A stretch of DNA of 27,221 nt from Auxenochlorella pyrenoidosa (Eukaryota; Chlorophyta; Trebouxiophyceae; Chlorellales; Chlorellaceae), in contig KQ482053.1 in the NCBI GenBank assembly GCA_001430745.1, positions 3,410 to 30,630 of the forward strand, written 5' to 3'. The position numbers and the translations under genes were made by a program. This document shows, piece by piece, positions 10,768 to 21,700 of the stretch. The notes under the pieces were generated by a model. The model ran no database searches and had not been told where the DNA came from. It saw nothing but the letters and a program-made list of their open reading frames with translations. The stretch's first letter is position 1. Each line of letters starts with the position of its first letter.

Positions 10768-10964
10768 CTGCAGGCATGGAAAGGGAAGGGCAAGGGGAGG
10801 CGTCGACCTGGCGGCACCGCCTCGGGCACGGGGCCAGGTATGGGCAAGCGGCGCAAGAGCCTCGTTAAGCTTCCAATCAAGTCCTCAGATCTAAGAGAAC
10901 CAGAATTTGCGAGCAAGGCCTGTCCGGCGGCACCCTGCTCTGCGGACATGCGGCGCGAGCTCAC
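10768..10964 (-). other. Probable 5' UTR intron of the hydrolase gene
   Basis: On the minus strand CACAAG|GTGAGC (donor at 10964) and CCCTTTCCATGCCTGCAG (acceptor ending at 10768) bound a 197-base intron. The following exon reads TGA-ATC-ATG in frame, so the leader cannot code into the protein and translation starts at 10740. Confidence 0.5.
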
Positions 10965-10965
10965 C

Positions 10966-11761
10966 TTGTGACCGGTCTGGATACAAAAGGCTGTATTATG
11001 CTTGGAAAGATCTGTAGAAGCGGAAACTAACGGTTCAAGGTGCCAAAGTCGCGGCAATTTGCCGAACCCACGAGAGTGCGCCAGCCTGGCGCCAGCTTGC
11101 AGCGGCGGTGCCCATTGCCGGGTGCACCTCTTGTCATTGACCGCCACAACTGATGCACATGCCAACCTGCAGAACGATTTCGCATTCTCTTCCTCGGGTC
11201 TTCAGATGGGCTGGACCATTAGGTCCCCTGTCATCCCCATCGAATGCTGGCGAAGGGTATCACGGGTTGATGAGCGACCTTGAACCGGGCAATCATGTGC
11301 ACCGTAACCATGAACCTTCGTCACCAGCTTGCGCTGAAGGTGGAAGCCTCAGCCCGGGGCTAGACAAGAGCTCATTCTCATGAGGCAGATGCTCGCGATG
11401 GCCAATGGCGGGCAGCTGCCTGCAGGGTGCCGCCTGCTGCAGCACGGCGGCGGCAGCACCCCTGCAAACACATTTTCAACCGCAGTCAGCAGCATCTCTT
11501 TCGCAGCTTCGCAGCATGATGCCCGGGTCGTGCCTGAGCAGCCTGGCAGCATGATGCCCAGGTCGTGATGCGCGCCAGTCCCGCTGCCGCAGTCCTGCCG
11601 CTGCGCAGGCGACTGGATACCTGCCTAACGAGAGAACCATGTTCCTCCTCCTCACTACTGCACCCGAATTCCTTTGCGCTCCTGTACTCAGCAAGCGGTG
11701 TACGCGCCCACAGCAGTGCTCTCAGTGTTGACGTCCGTGCGACCCATCCCGTGCGCACAGC
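10966..11761. promoter_or_regulatory. Divergent intergenic region between the hydrolase and the Cys-rich protein
   Basis: About 800 bases separate the hydrolase leader (minus) from the start codon of the cysteine-rich gene (plus). The left part probably contains the hydrolase 5' UTR exon and promoter, and the right part the promoter of the plus-strand gene. No coding exon with family similarity was found. The only clear structure is the 22-base direct repeat at 11511-11567. Confidence 0.45.
11511..11567. repeat. 22-base direct repeat, two copies
   Basis: GCAGCATGATGCCC-(A/G)-GGTCGTG occurs at 11511-11532 and 11546-11567, with one mismatch, 35 bases apart. It lies about 200 bases upstream of the cysteine-rich gene's ATG, so it could be a paired regulatory site or a small tandem duplication. 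Confidence 0.75.
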
Positions 11762-14700
11762 ATGCGTCTCAAAAGCGTCCTCACGCTGTCTGCGGTGCTG
11801 ATTGTCTTTCAAGCATTAGGTGAGCGAAGAGTCCAGCGCCACGGAGCTTGCTGTGTCCGCCACCGTCTTCCCGCCCTCTGCACTCGGCCGTTGAGCCCCG
11901 CTCATCCCTTCAACTCGTGCAGATCTGGTGAGGCTTGCCGACAGGGGCGCGCACCAGGGGCTGGGCGGCACTGCTGGGCGCTCCCGCCCTTGCGCCGCCC
12001 AAGCTGCCGCTGCTCTCTCAGCAGTGCAGTTCCCAAGTATTTTTTCAGCCGGAGTCAGTGAGGCGTTCCAAACCCTCCCAACCGCTTGCAACGCTTCCTT
12101 TCTGCAGGTCAGGGCACGTGCAGATCCTGCGGCTATCTGCCCGGAGCACTGCCTGCGTTGCGACGCCTCTGGCTCGTGCCTCTCCTGCGCTGCCCGCTAC
12201 GGCCTCACCAGAGGCAGCCCCAGGCGCTGCCGGGCGGCAAGTCGGGCTGCAGGGCAGGCTTGCATGGAGGGAACTGCACAAGCTCTAGGAGGCCATCACA
12301 GCGCTCAGCCTGCAGCCCACAGCTGTGGCCCGCTGTCCATACGGCACTCTTTGCCTGCTGCCTACTGCAGTGCACAAGCAAGGAGTGCATCGACTGCAAT
12401 GCCGATTACAAAAGGTGCTCACGCTGCGGCTTTGGCGCATGGTTTTATCTGGATAGAGCTGGCCGCTGCAAGCAGGCAAGCGCCCAGCTCGTGCGTGCAC
12501 ATACCAGTCCGGGCAAGCGCAATATTGAAGTGCCAGTGCATCTGCATCCCGCATCTGCTGCAGCTCCGCTTGACGGTATGCAAAAGTGGGGCATTCACCA
12601 GCAAGCAACAGATGTGTGTACAGCTGCCATGGTCCAGCCGGATGCCCACAGGCGGCTGCCCCTCCCCTGCCGTGCACCTGCCCGCAGTGTGCTTCAATAT
12701 ACGGGCCCTGCGACCAGTCAGCCGGCTGCCACCCTGATGGCCGTTGCAAGGCATGCAACGTGTCTCCGAACTCCAATTACGAGGATGGCCTAGACCCTGA
12801 TTACAGCTATGCCATGGTCAACGGGACCTGCCTGGCACCTCCAGTCGGCTGCCTGGTCTCGCACACGCTGCCGGGTGACCGGTGCTCGCGCTGCATTGCC
12901 CCAGGCTACGTGCTACTGCGCAACGGGACATGCATGGAGGTGGGGCCGCTAGTGCAGCCCTGCCTTGCTGCGCGTGTGTTTGTGTGCAATGCCAGCTGTC
13001 AGAGCTTGGCTTGTTGCATTCGTTATGGCATGGACGTGCAAGCTGCAGCCATCACAGCAAGCCTGCTCAACCGTTGAGCATTTGGCAGCTAGGACAGCGA
13101 TTGCCCCGCTGTGGCACTGATAGACATGGAAGCCCGCTCCCTCGCCTTCTGGTGTGCAGTGCCCAAGGCTCTGCAGCAAGTGCACCCCCAGCGGGAGCTG
13201 CCTCCGCTGCAACCACGGCTACAGCCTCCAGGCGGGGAGCTGCGTCAAGTGCTCCGTCCAGGGCTGCATGCGCTGCTCCGCAGACCCCTCAGTGTGCGAG
13301 CAATGCCAGACCGGGAGCAGCGACTTTGTGGACGGCTCCCTGGGCCTGAAGGACGGCAAGTGCGTGCCCTGCCAGGACCCCAACTGCTTCGACTGCTCGC
13401 GGGACTGGGCCACCTGCACAGCCTGCGCTGGCCCGGGGCAATCCTCGGATGGGACCGTCCTCAAGGATGGCAAGTGTGTGCAGGTGAGCGAGTGCTCTTC
13501 CTGAGAAGTATGCAGGTGCAGTGCCTCTTGACAGTGCTGTTGCTCTCGATGCCTTTAACAGCGGTCTTGTGTGCAGCTGCTGCGTGCCGGGGAGCATCGA
13601 CTGACGTCTCGCTTCGCGCTCGCGCGCCTGACTGCCTCTGCTGCGCATGACACCATACCGCGGCGCCAGCTCAGCATGCCCTGCCACCCCCCCCTGCACA
13701 CTCAAAGCCTCAAACAACACATATCCGCCCTTGTGCGCAGTGCCTGGGTTCATGTCATCCGGATTGGCCCAGCTGCGACGCCAGCCTAGAGTGCCCACGC
13801 TGCACTTGGGGTTGGGGCAAGGTCGGCAAGGAATGCAAGCAGGTATGCAGGGACTTACAGGCGAGGATGAGGTGGTCAGCTGGGACCCTGGCTCATCATG
13901 TCTGGAGTTGCAAGCAGTGCCACAGCGCCTCGCGAGCTTGCATCAAAACACTAATCCTTGCATCGCTGACTGCCCCACATGCAGTGTCAGGTGTACAACT
14001 GCACGTGAGTGGCAACATCATTTGCCAGCGGGCTGCCTTGTTCGAAGCAGCATTCCAGCGCCGCAGCCACTTTCATGCCACTTTAGTGCCAAGCGAGTCG
14101 GCTATTGCAGCCTGAGATTGTTCCCCAAACCATTAGCTTGCTGCCTGCCCTTTCGCAGGAACTGTGATGGCGACACTGCAAAGTGCCGGGAGTGTGACTG
14201 GGTTTCTACAAGCGACCACGGGGATGGCTACCCTTTGTACCCTTCCCCAGATGGCAGGGCATGTGTGCGGGTGAGGCAGCACGAAGCGCGGGAGGGCGGA
14301 GGCTGCAGGGGCCCAGCCCGCTCTCCCTCGCTGCTTTTGCGCTCTCTGCAGGGGCTTGAGCTCTGCTGCATGCGATGTGCCGCCGGCCTCCTGTAGTTCG
14401 TCCTGCCCACCACTTGTTCCTACAATGCGTATTGCCATCCCAACATCCCGCAGTGCCCCATCCCTCATGCGCTGGAGTGCACGCGTGGCGGCCGGGGCGG
14501 CCGCGCCACCCTGTGTGCTCCCCGTTTTGGGGCGGTGGATGGCGTGTGCGTGCCATGCAAAATCAGGGGCTGCCAGCAGGTGCGGCGCAGCTGAAGCTTT
14601 GTGGGATGCATAGTTCTCATCTGCCGATGCCAATTATTGAATGGTTGCTGCTGCTGCCGATGTCCAAGCATTGACTGGCTGTTGTCGCCGCCTGGCCCTT

Positions 14701-14991
14701 CACTGCAGTGCAACGGCAATGCAGATTCCTGCAACGACTGCGGTGCGTGGGGCTCGTACGGCAAGGGGGGGCTGGGCTTGCAATCTTGATGAGGAATGCT
14801 TGTACAATCATATGCTGCCGGCTCCAGTCTGAACTTGGGATCAATCAGCTCCCCGCTCCTTGCGTTCTGATGCCGCAGGCGGCGACAACTGCGATTGGAC
14901 CTTTGCTAGCTTAGGCACATATCGCGAATACGACCCACGCACCAAGACCTGCATCACCTTTTTCTTCTCCAGTCCAGAATGCGAGCCATAA
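11762..14991 (+). CDS. Secreted cysteine-rich repeat protein (growth-factor-receptor Cys-rich-like)
   Basis: Exons: 11762-11819, 12124-12236, 12371-12475, 12688-12939, 13160-13483, 13741-13842, 13985-14004, 14159-14270, 14454-14579, 14709-14742 and 14879-14991, giving 452 residues. Exon 1 is a signal peptide (MRLKSVLTLSAVLIVFQAL). The rest is a chain of C-x2-C modules such as CPEHCLRCDASGSCLSC and CPRLCSKCTPSGSCLRC, with conserved GYSLQAGSC and LKDGKC turns. These resemble furin-like/growth-factor-receptor cysteine-rich repeats of surface proteins. NGT and NCT sequons fit a secreted glycoprotein. There is no membrane segment or GPI tail; it ends FFFSSPECEP. Exons 3, 4, 5, 6, 7, 9 and 10 begin with a Cys codon at phase 0, and most exons end with C-x-x, so introns divide the C-x-x-C motif. 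The introns after 12236 (GCAAGT) and 12475 (GCAAGC) are GC-AG. A 5-base microexon (11923-11927) plus exon 12108-12236 is an alternative 5' structure (459 residues). The function is unknown; adhesion or cell surface is plausible. Confidence 0.85.
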
Positions 14992-15577
14992 CGCTTAGCT
15001 TTAGCTATGACACTGTTCCACTCAACACTGCCTTCTTGACACTCCTGACATGCTGCCAGCTTGGTGGTTACAACTGCTGAGCCTGCCTTGCTGCGCTGTG
15101 GCATGCTGTTGCCAACCAATCATATCTTGTCCTTTGGCCTGCCTCCCACTAATTTAGACTGCTTTCTCTCCAAACTCTGATGTGTGGCGTTGCGCTGCTG
15201 ATTGCCTGCCTGTTTGATGCCGTGTGCAGTATGCATTGCTTGTGTGCATGGATTGCGCCTTTCCACGCCCCCATGAATTTGCAATTGAATGCATACTTAT
15301 GAGCGAAATGTAAACATTGGATGCCTTGAAGGGACCCACGAGTAACCACCAGGGCACGACCATGCACGTGCAGACGCGCCAGGGCAGCAGGGGCGGCGCC
15401 AGGCTGGCCCTGCCAAAGTGTCCGTGGAAGGCACCGCATCCAATTTCCACCGCGAGAGGATCGCAGTTCGAACCTGGAAAGCGCGTGCAGGCCGCGCTCC
15501 GCTCACCGCCGCAGACTGCCTGAACCCCTGGGCGCCCACACCACACAAGTTGGCCGCTTTCGCCGGCTAGCGAGCAG
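14992..15577 (+). other. Intergenic region: 3' UTR of the Cys-rich gene and promoter of the lumen-protein gene
   Basis: The left 320 bases are locally AT-rich and end at the TGTAA signal, as expected for a 3' UTR. The right 260 bases should hold the promoter and leader of the gene starting at 15578. No exon or RNA gene was recognised. Confidence 0.45.
15309..15313 (+). terminator. TGTAA polyadenylation signal of the Cys-rich gene
   Basis: GAAATGTAAACATT lies 318 bases after the TAA stop at 14989-14991, on the coding strand. Confidence 0.7.
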
Positions 15578-18285
15578 ATGGCAATCAGCGCAGCTTCTGC
15601 AGTTGGCGCGACATGCTGCAGCTGCAGCAAAGCTTGCACGCCTCGTACCTGGCGGCGGCGGCGGCGGCGGCAGCCCCACAATTTCGGCGTGCAGGCAGCG
15701 GCGCGGCATTGCGCGGCTGACGCAGGCCTGGAGGCAGCGCACGATGGTCCGAGCACCAGCAGCCTTGCACATGCAGCGCCTCAGCCGACGCGGCGGGCCA
15801 TGCTAGCTGCCGCAGCAGCGGCCACGGCTGCGGCGGTGGGAAGCGCCGCGCCCCTGCCGGCCGGGGCCAGCAAGCTCCCAGAGTCGGTGGACAGAGCATG
15901 GGAGGGGCTCGGCGGCGGCCCCGCCGACCTCGTCTTCCCAGGTGTGTTCCCCATTCTTTGACCTCCTCCCGCCCCTCCCTGTCTTGTCCTGTGCTCCCGC
16001 GCTGCCACTCGCGTGGCCGCCCAGCCCAGCTGCACCCGTGTGCTGCTCCGCAGTGCGTCCCCTACCCTACCCTACCCTTCCCCACCCTCGCCTCGCCGCA
16101 GAGGGATTCCTTGGGGTGTGGGACGTGGAGAGCGTGCTGACCAGCGTGGAGACGCCACTAGGGCCCGAGTTTGTGCCAGACATGCGGGTGAGCTGGCGGG
16201 GCGCACTCGGTCCCCACCCTTGCGGCAGCGGAGCACGCGCCGCCGCCGGCTGCTGCCCTCCTGGGTTTGCAGGCTAGCAAGAGCGCCCGGCAGGCACAGC
16301 GCAGGCAGGTCCGGGCACAGTGGAGCAGCTCAGCCGGCGCCACCGCCGGCGCCATCTGAGCTCCTCTGTGCCCCACACTGCACCCCTGCTCGCACCGCAG
16401 GTGGTGCAGCGCGCGCAGCAGGAGGACCTGAATGCTGCAGTGCGCTACCAGGTGGCCTTTGTGAGGGTGAGCCCCGCCCTGCCCTTGCTTCCCCACCTGG
16501 TGTTTTGTGCACCCGGGGATGTTCGGCAGGCAGGCAGGTGGCTGTGCGCCAGCGCCAGCGACCCTTGCCCGCCCCGGCTGTGGGGAGGTGCGTGCAGGCG
16601 ATGCACTCTGCAGGCCGTGGCTGGCGGGCGGCGGCCCTTCCTGTTCACGTCGACTCGCCGCTTCCATGGCAGCCCAGCCCTGCGCCAATTGCGTGACCCT
16701 CCCCCTGCTGCAGAACCAGCGGGGTGAGGTGGTGCCGGACCGCAGCTTCAACACAGGTGGGCTGCCGCCGCTCAGGTGGCTGCCCGTTCCCACGCCGCCG
16801 TGGCCGCCGGCGCGGCGCTGCAGCCCATCTCTTGCTGGTCTGGTACGCCGCTGCATGCTGGCCCCCCCCCGCCACCACCACCACCACGCACACAAGCGCG
16901 ACCGGACGGGGGGAGCACACACACACACACACACACACGCACCACACCACACCATCCCCCACCCCAACATACATACACACACCCATCCCCTGCTCCGCAG
17001 CCAGCCTGATGGAGACGTACACGGGGACCCCGCTGGCCGAGGTGCAGCGGCGCATCCAGTGGAGCAGCGACGACCCAAACCAGCTGCAGCTCACGCTGCC
17101 GGGGGGCCTGCAGGTGAGCAGGGCAGGCAGTGCTCGCGCGCTTGGTTGCACGGTGTTTGGAGTGCTGGCGGAGACCCTGGCGTGGGCCTGGCGATGATTT
17201 AGCGGGATGCAAGGGTGTTGCAGGTGCAGGGAGGTGAGCGGGCCGGCGGGTTGTGAGCCAGCAAGGCAGACAGACGGGGTCGCCAGCGTCCACAGCAGCC
17301 CGCCGCGCCGCCGCCCCCCGCCAGGTGTCCACCCGCGTGACGCGGCGCAGCGAGGAGTGGCAGGGCGACGACCGGCTGTCCACCTCGGAGTTTTTCCAGC
17401 AGCTCATCACCTCGCCGCAGGCGCAGCAGCCCAAGGTGCGTCCGTACCGCCTCGCCTCGCCGAGCGTTGCGCGCGGGGTGCGCATACAGAGTTGAGGGCT
17501 GCGGACGCCCGGAGCACCGAGCGGTGCACGCGCTGTGCGCAGGGCCGGGACGCTCGGCCGCGAGGCGCGGAGCAGCGAAAGGTGCTGCGGCGCCCACTGA
17601 ACGCTGCATGCTTGGTGGAGTGCGCTGCACCATGTTCACCTGCGTGCTGTTGTACATCCTTTGTGTCACGAGCTTGCTGCTCCCAGGCGCAGGCTCCCGG
17701 CGCCTCACCAAGCGCTGCAACTGCGCTGCTTCTCAACAGCCCCAGTGGCTGCGTGTCCCCCATCCACCCACCCACCCGCTCACGCACCGCAGGTCAAGGC
17801 CTCCCAGTGCTTCACCAAGTACCACTGGCGCACCGCCGAGGCGGCCGCGGCGGGCGGCGGCGGCGGCGTGCAGGTGGTGGCCACCCAGGTGAGCAAGGGA
17901 GGGCTGCAGGCTGGTTGTTGCTTTCTCCCTTGTATCCGGTGTGGATGGATTGGGTGTGGATGGCTACGGAGGGATTGGGAAGCAGGCGCCGGCGCTGGGC
18001 TGCGCAGCGCTGGAGTTAAATGCCTCATGCCTCACCGCCGTCGCCTGCCCACGGCAGTCAGCCCACTGTCTCTCAGTTCCACCCCCGCTGCCCGCCACCC
18101 CACATGGCGCACATGGCACACCCCCTTGCCTGCAGGTTGTGTCTGACTACCTTACCGCCTACGACACCGCCTCTGCCATGATGGAGGCCAAGGGGCGCCC
18201 GGTGGTTGTCTACACCTACCGCATGGCTTTCCGCCGGCCGGCAGCAGCAGCAGCAGCAGGCACAGCGGGCAGCAGCGCTGCCTGA
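15578..18285 (+). CDS. Thylakoid-lumen DUF6816-type protein
   Basis: Eight exons: 15578-15941, 16102-16187, 16401-16466, 16714-16756, 17001-17113, 17325-17435, 17793-17888 and 18136-18285, giving 342 residues, all GT-AG. The N-terminus is bipartite. An Arg-rich stromal-targeting part is followed by TRRAMLAAAAAATAAAVG with a twin arginine, then PLPAGAS, which fits Tat import to the lumen. The mature domain (EGFLGVWDVESVLTSVETPL, VVQRAQQEDL, RSFNTASLMETY, SDDPNQLQLTLPGG, TRVTRRSEE, STSEFFQQ, VKASQCFTKYHWR, ATQVVSDYLTAYD, GRPVVVYTYRMAF) follows the plant and cyanobacterial DUF6816 pattern as I remember it. A role in photosynthesis or the lumen is inferred from targeting only. The C-terminus is an Ala-rich run. 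A poly-Gly/Ala insert sits between KYHWR and VQVVATQ. Confidence 0.85.
16859..17000 (+). repeat. Intronic C-tract/CACCACC/CA-repeat element, copy 1
   Basis: A C-run, four CAC units, GCACACAAGCGCGAC, a G-run and then a (CA)n tract lead into the acceptor CTCCGCAG at 17000. A closely similar block occurs in an intron of another gene at 24845-24960 and differs by only one base over the CACCACCACCACGCACACAA-plus-7 core. Confidence 0.75.
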
Positions 18286-18781
18286 GCCTGCCGCAGCTGG
18301 CGGCGGCGGCAGCTGAATCTCTGGCTTGATCGGTTGGCATCTTAGCATTTCATGACGCACCCTCTGCACTGCATGTTGACATTGTTGCAAAACTGAAGAC
18401 ACAGTGGCGGTGGGCAGCTGTACAACCGCGCCGCCGAAGCATGGTGCCGCGCTGCTCGCGTTGTGGCCGCCTGGCACTTCTGGATTGAGGCTTGTCGGCT
18501 CCGCATCGCCGCACTCGTTGGATCATTGCTTCGGTGTGATCGCCCCTCTGCGGCATTTCTGTGGGGCTATTCAAGCCGCTGCCCTCGAGCTCGCAGGCGG
18601 CAAGTGTGCTGGCGACTGGCCTAGGTTGGTTTTCGCTGCCTGCTGCCTTGCAACGGCCGCGAATAGGTGAAGGGCGCGCTTCGGGGGGGACAGCGTGCCG
18701 CCTGGACTGCCCACCGTCGCCGCCGCCCTCCTGCCAACCGCTCGCCCGCAACCCTGCTGCCACCCCTGCAGCCCTGCCACC
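18286..18781 (+). other. Intergenic region between the lumen protein and the MYND gene
   Basis: This 496-base gap should contain the 3' UTR of the lumen-protein gene and the promoter and leader of the MYND gene. No TGTAA was found on the plus strand and no exon was recognised. The ATG at 18782 has a near-ideal CCACCATGG context. An in-frame ATG at 18695 also exists. Confidence 0.4.
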
Positions 18782-21700
18782 ATGGCTGCGGCCGGCTTGC
18801 TGGTCTCCCTGCTGGACGAACTGGAACAGCTCAACCTTGTGACAGACGGGGCGCTCAGTCGCATCCGTACCTTGAGCCGGGAGTGCGCAGAGCGCGCTGC
18901 TGCGGGACTGGCCCGCTCCGACGCAGAGGGGCCCACTCTGCGCAGGTGCTGAGCACAGCTGTCCACCACCAGGCGCTCGCTCTGCAGGGAAGCGCGCTCT
19001 GCATGAGCAGGGCTGGCCGATGAAGGCGCGTGGCCCTTGCCAGCAAGATGGGGGCTCATGCCAACCACTCAACCCTCTGCCCTGCAGTGCTCTTATTGCT
19101 GCTGGCGGCCGGCTGGGCCTGCTGGATGAGCAAATCACCAGACGCATGGAGGCTGTAGAGGCACCAGGAGGTATCTGGCTTGCTGCCAATCGCATGTCGG
19201 CCGCAGTCAGTGTCGCACTGATGTCGGCGGAGCTGTGCGGCGTGCTGGGCGATGCCGAGGCGTCGCGGGCCGTTCAGTAGAGCGTGGCCCTGCTCCTGGG
19301 CTGCGGGCGGAGGGTGCTGCATGCAACCGTGCCGAGGCTTGGTGGCGTGGAGGCCCCGGCGTCACAGCTGTTGGCAGAGCAGCTGCTGCTGATGGCCCAC
19401 TTGTGGGCTCTGAGCCCCGCCCACCTGGCCAGCCTGGCGCCGCCTGAGCAGCTGCTGCCGTGGCTGTCGGCGGCTGTCAACCTTGCAGCAGCGGTGGAAC
19501 GGCCTGGTGAGGCGGGTGCGCCTGGTCTTTCCCACCTGCGGGGCATGCACCCGCCTTTGCCGCAGAGGTGGCTGGACCCCAGTGCAGCTTGCCCGCTGTC
19601 CACAAATGCTACCCGAAGCTTCTTTAATCCTGACCAACACCAGCCCCTGCTTCCACCTGCGCTGCCAGGGGCGATGCTGTCGATCGAGTGCCTCTCGCCC
19701 CTGGCGCGGGTGGCCAGCATCGTCTTATTCAACAGGGACACCTGGCCTGCCGAAGGCTACCGGCAAGCGGTGCAGCAGGATGATCTGGCCCTGGCCGTCC
19801 GCCTGGTGGCTGTGCTTGCACCAGGGCTGCCGGCTGCGGCGGTCGCGCTGGCGCTGCCGGCAGAGCAGCGCCCAGAGGGCTTCAGCTGGCAGCTGGTTGC
19901 AGAGCTTTGCAGCGTGCTGGTATCCAACAACTGGCAGACGCTCTTTCAGAGCACCTGGGCCTGTCGATTAGCTTGCTCAGCCGCCACCACTGCGGCAGTG
20001 GCGGCGGTGGCAGCAGCAGCGTTGGCAGCAGCGCGGCGGCTCATAGGCTGCTGTCGGCTGTTGTGCGTCTGCTGGAGCTGGCAGAGCAGCAGGTGCTTGG
20101 GAAGGGAATGGAAGCTGAGGACTTCGTGTTTTGCAGCTGCTCCATGCTTCTGGGCTTCCGCAGCGGGCTCATCCTCGTGGCAACGACGGCGCAGATGCAG
20201 CAGGGCGCTTGGCGGCGCGGCGAGGAGCGGCTGCGGCTGATTGGCACACTGAGGAAGGTACGCCTGCTACTTCAGTGAATGTTGCCCAGGAGGTGTGCCC
20301 GCTGGGAGCCTTGGTGCCAGCGGCGCCAAGCCCCTGCTGACGGCAGCTCTTTGGCTCGAGTGTGCGCGCTGCTTCCCGGGTGGAGCAAGCTCAGGCCTTG
20401 GCTTTTCCTGCTGTTTCGACAGCTGTTGCAGCACCCGCTGCTGTGCACCTCCCACCCTTTAGAAGGCAATGAGTGTTTGGTGCAGCGGCATGGGACTGAA
20501 GTCGCGCTCCATGCGGCCCTTCCTACCGAGCCTGCAGGCAATGGTGCATGTGCCCATGCTGCTAAGCACTGGCGCCCCCAAAGGGCCTATTCTGGCAGCG
20601 CGGCAGGCAGATCAGGAGCCGGGGCAGCAAGAGCACGTGGCAGAGCAGCAGCCAATGCCGGGCTCGTCTGAGCGTAGTTCGGCCATGTGTGTTTCCCTGG
20701 CTGCCGTGCCTACCGCGCTGGCCACCCTGGCCTTCCCAAAGGGCGGCGACCCCTCACAGCCCAATGCGATATGCAGCCTGGCAGACGTGCCGGAGTGGTG
20801 CGCGGCAGCATGCGCGGCGCTGCGCACGCTGCCCCTCTGCGCAGCTCCGGCAGAGGTGGTGCAGCAGGCAGGGGGGGGGCCTGTGAGCACGGCTGCGCAC
20901 CTTGAGGACACCCCCGCTGACCTGGCCTCCCGCTGCATGCTGGTGGCCGTTTCCGTGCTGTCGGCGTGCGTGACTTGCGTGAGGGATGCGGTGGGCCCGC
21001 GAAACGCGCCAGCAGAGGCGGCGCAAGCGGCGCACGACGCGCTGTGGCACCTGCACTCGTCCTACTGCCGGCTGGTCCACTGGGCGGCATCCGGCGGGGC
21101 CCGCCACCTGCCAGCCCTGCAGCAGCAGCGGCTGGGGCTGCTCAATATTTTGGCGAGCACCCTTGAGTTGTGCGGGCTGCTGGCTGCATACTGCTTCCCC
21201 CAAGAGCTGCAGGAGTGGGCTTTCACGCCCGGAAGCCAATTCCCGCCCCTCGGGTGCGTTGGTCTTCCAGCAGTGGGGAACACAGCATGCGCAGCGGCAC
21301 TTGGGCATGTGTGACCCTGCGCCGCCTGTGCGGGATCTGCGCTGGCATGTGTGCTTGGACGTGCTTTGCTAGATGCTGCCTGCGCCCAATGGGGGGGTTG
21401 GGGTGGGGGGGCCCGGCGGGTGGGCGGGCGGCAGCGGCTCCAGCTTGAGCCTTCTCAGGTGCCCCTGCACAATGCTCCTGCTGCTTGCCTGCTCTGCGGG
21501 CGCAACTGTCCAGGAGTAAAAGGGGCAGTCAAAAGACCACAGGGAAATGATTGCCCTCAGCCCTGATCGTCGGCAACTGCTGGGGCCTCACAACGCTGCC
21601 TTGCTGCCATGCTTGCAGGGTTGTTCAAGCCGGGGCAGCCGCCACCTGGGAGGCCCTGCACGCGCTGACGGCAGGGAACGAAGCCCAGCTGCAGCAGCAG

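Noticed and set aside
10713..10948. Minus-strand frame starting MSAEQGAAGQ as an N-terminal exon of the hydrolase
   Set aside because: It lies inside the inferred 5' UTR intron (GTGAGC donor at 10964), and splicing it to the next exon at phase 0 meets a TGA just before the start codon.
15455..15490. TTCGAAC resembling a tRNA T-loop
   Set aside because: The flanking five-base arms do not pair on either strand, and no anticodon arm or acceptor stem could be found.
16915..16985. CA repeats as telomeric or centromeric DNA
   Set aside because: They are short, lie within an intron before a splice acceptor, and do not match the plant/algal TTTAGGG type of telomere repeat.
16158..17485. Long minus-strand open frames opposite the lumen-protein gene
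   Set aside because: Their apparent motifs (VCVCVC, WWWWW) are the translated CA/CAC repeats. The plus-strand exons explain the region.
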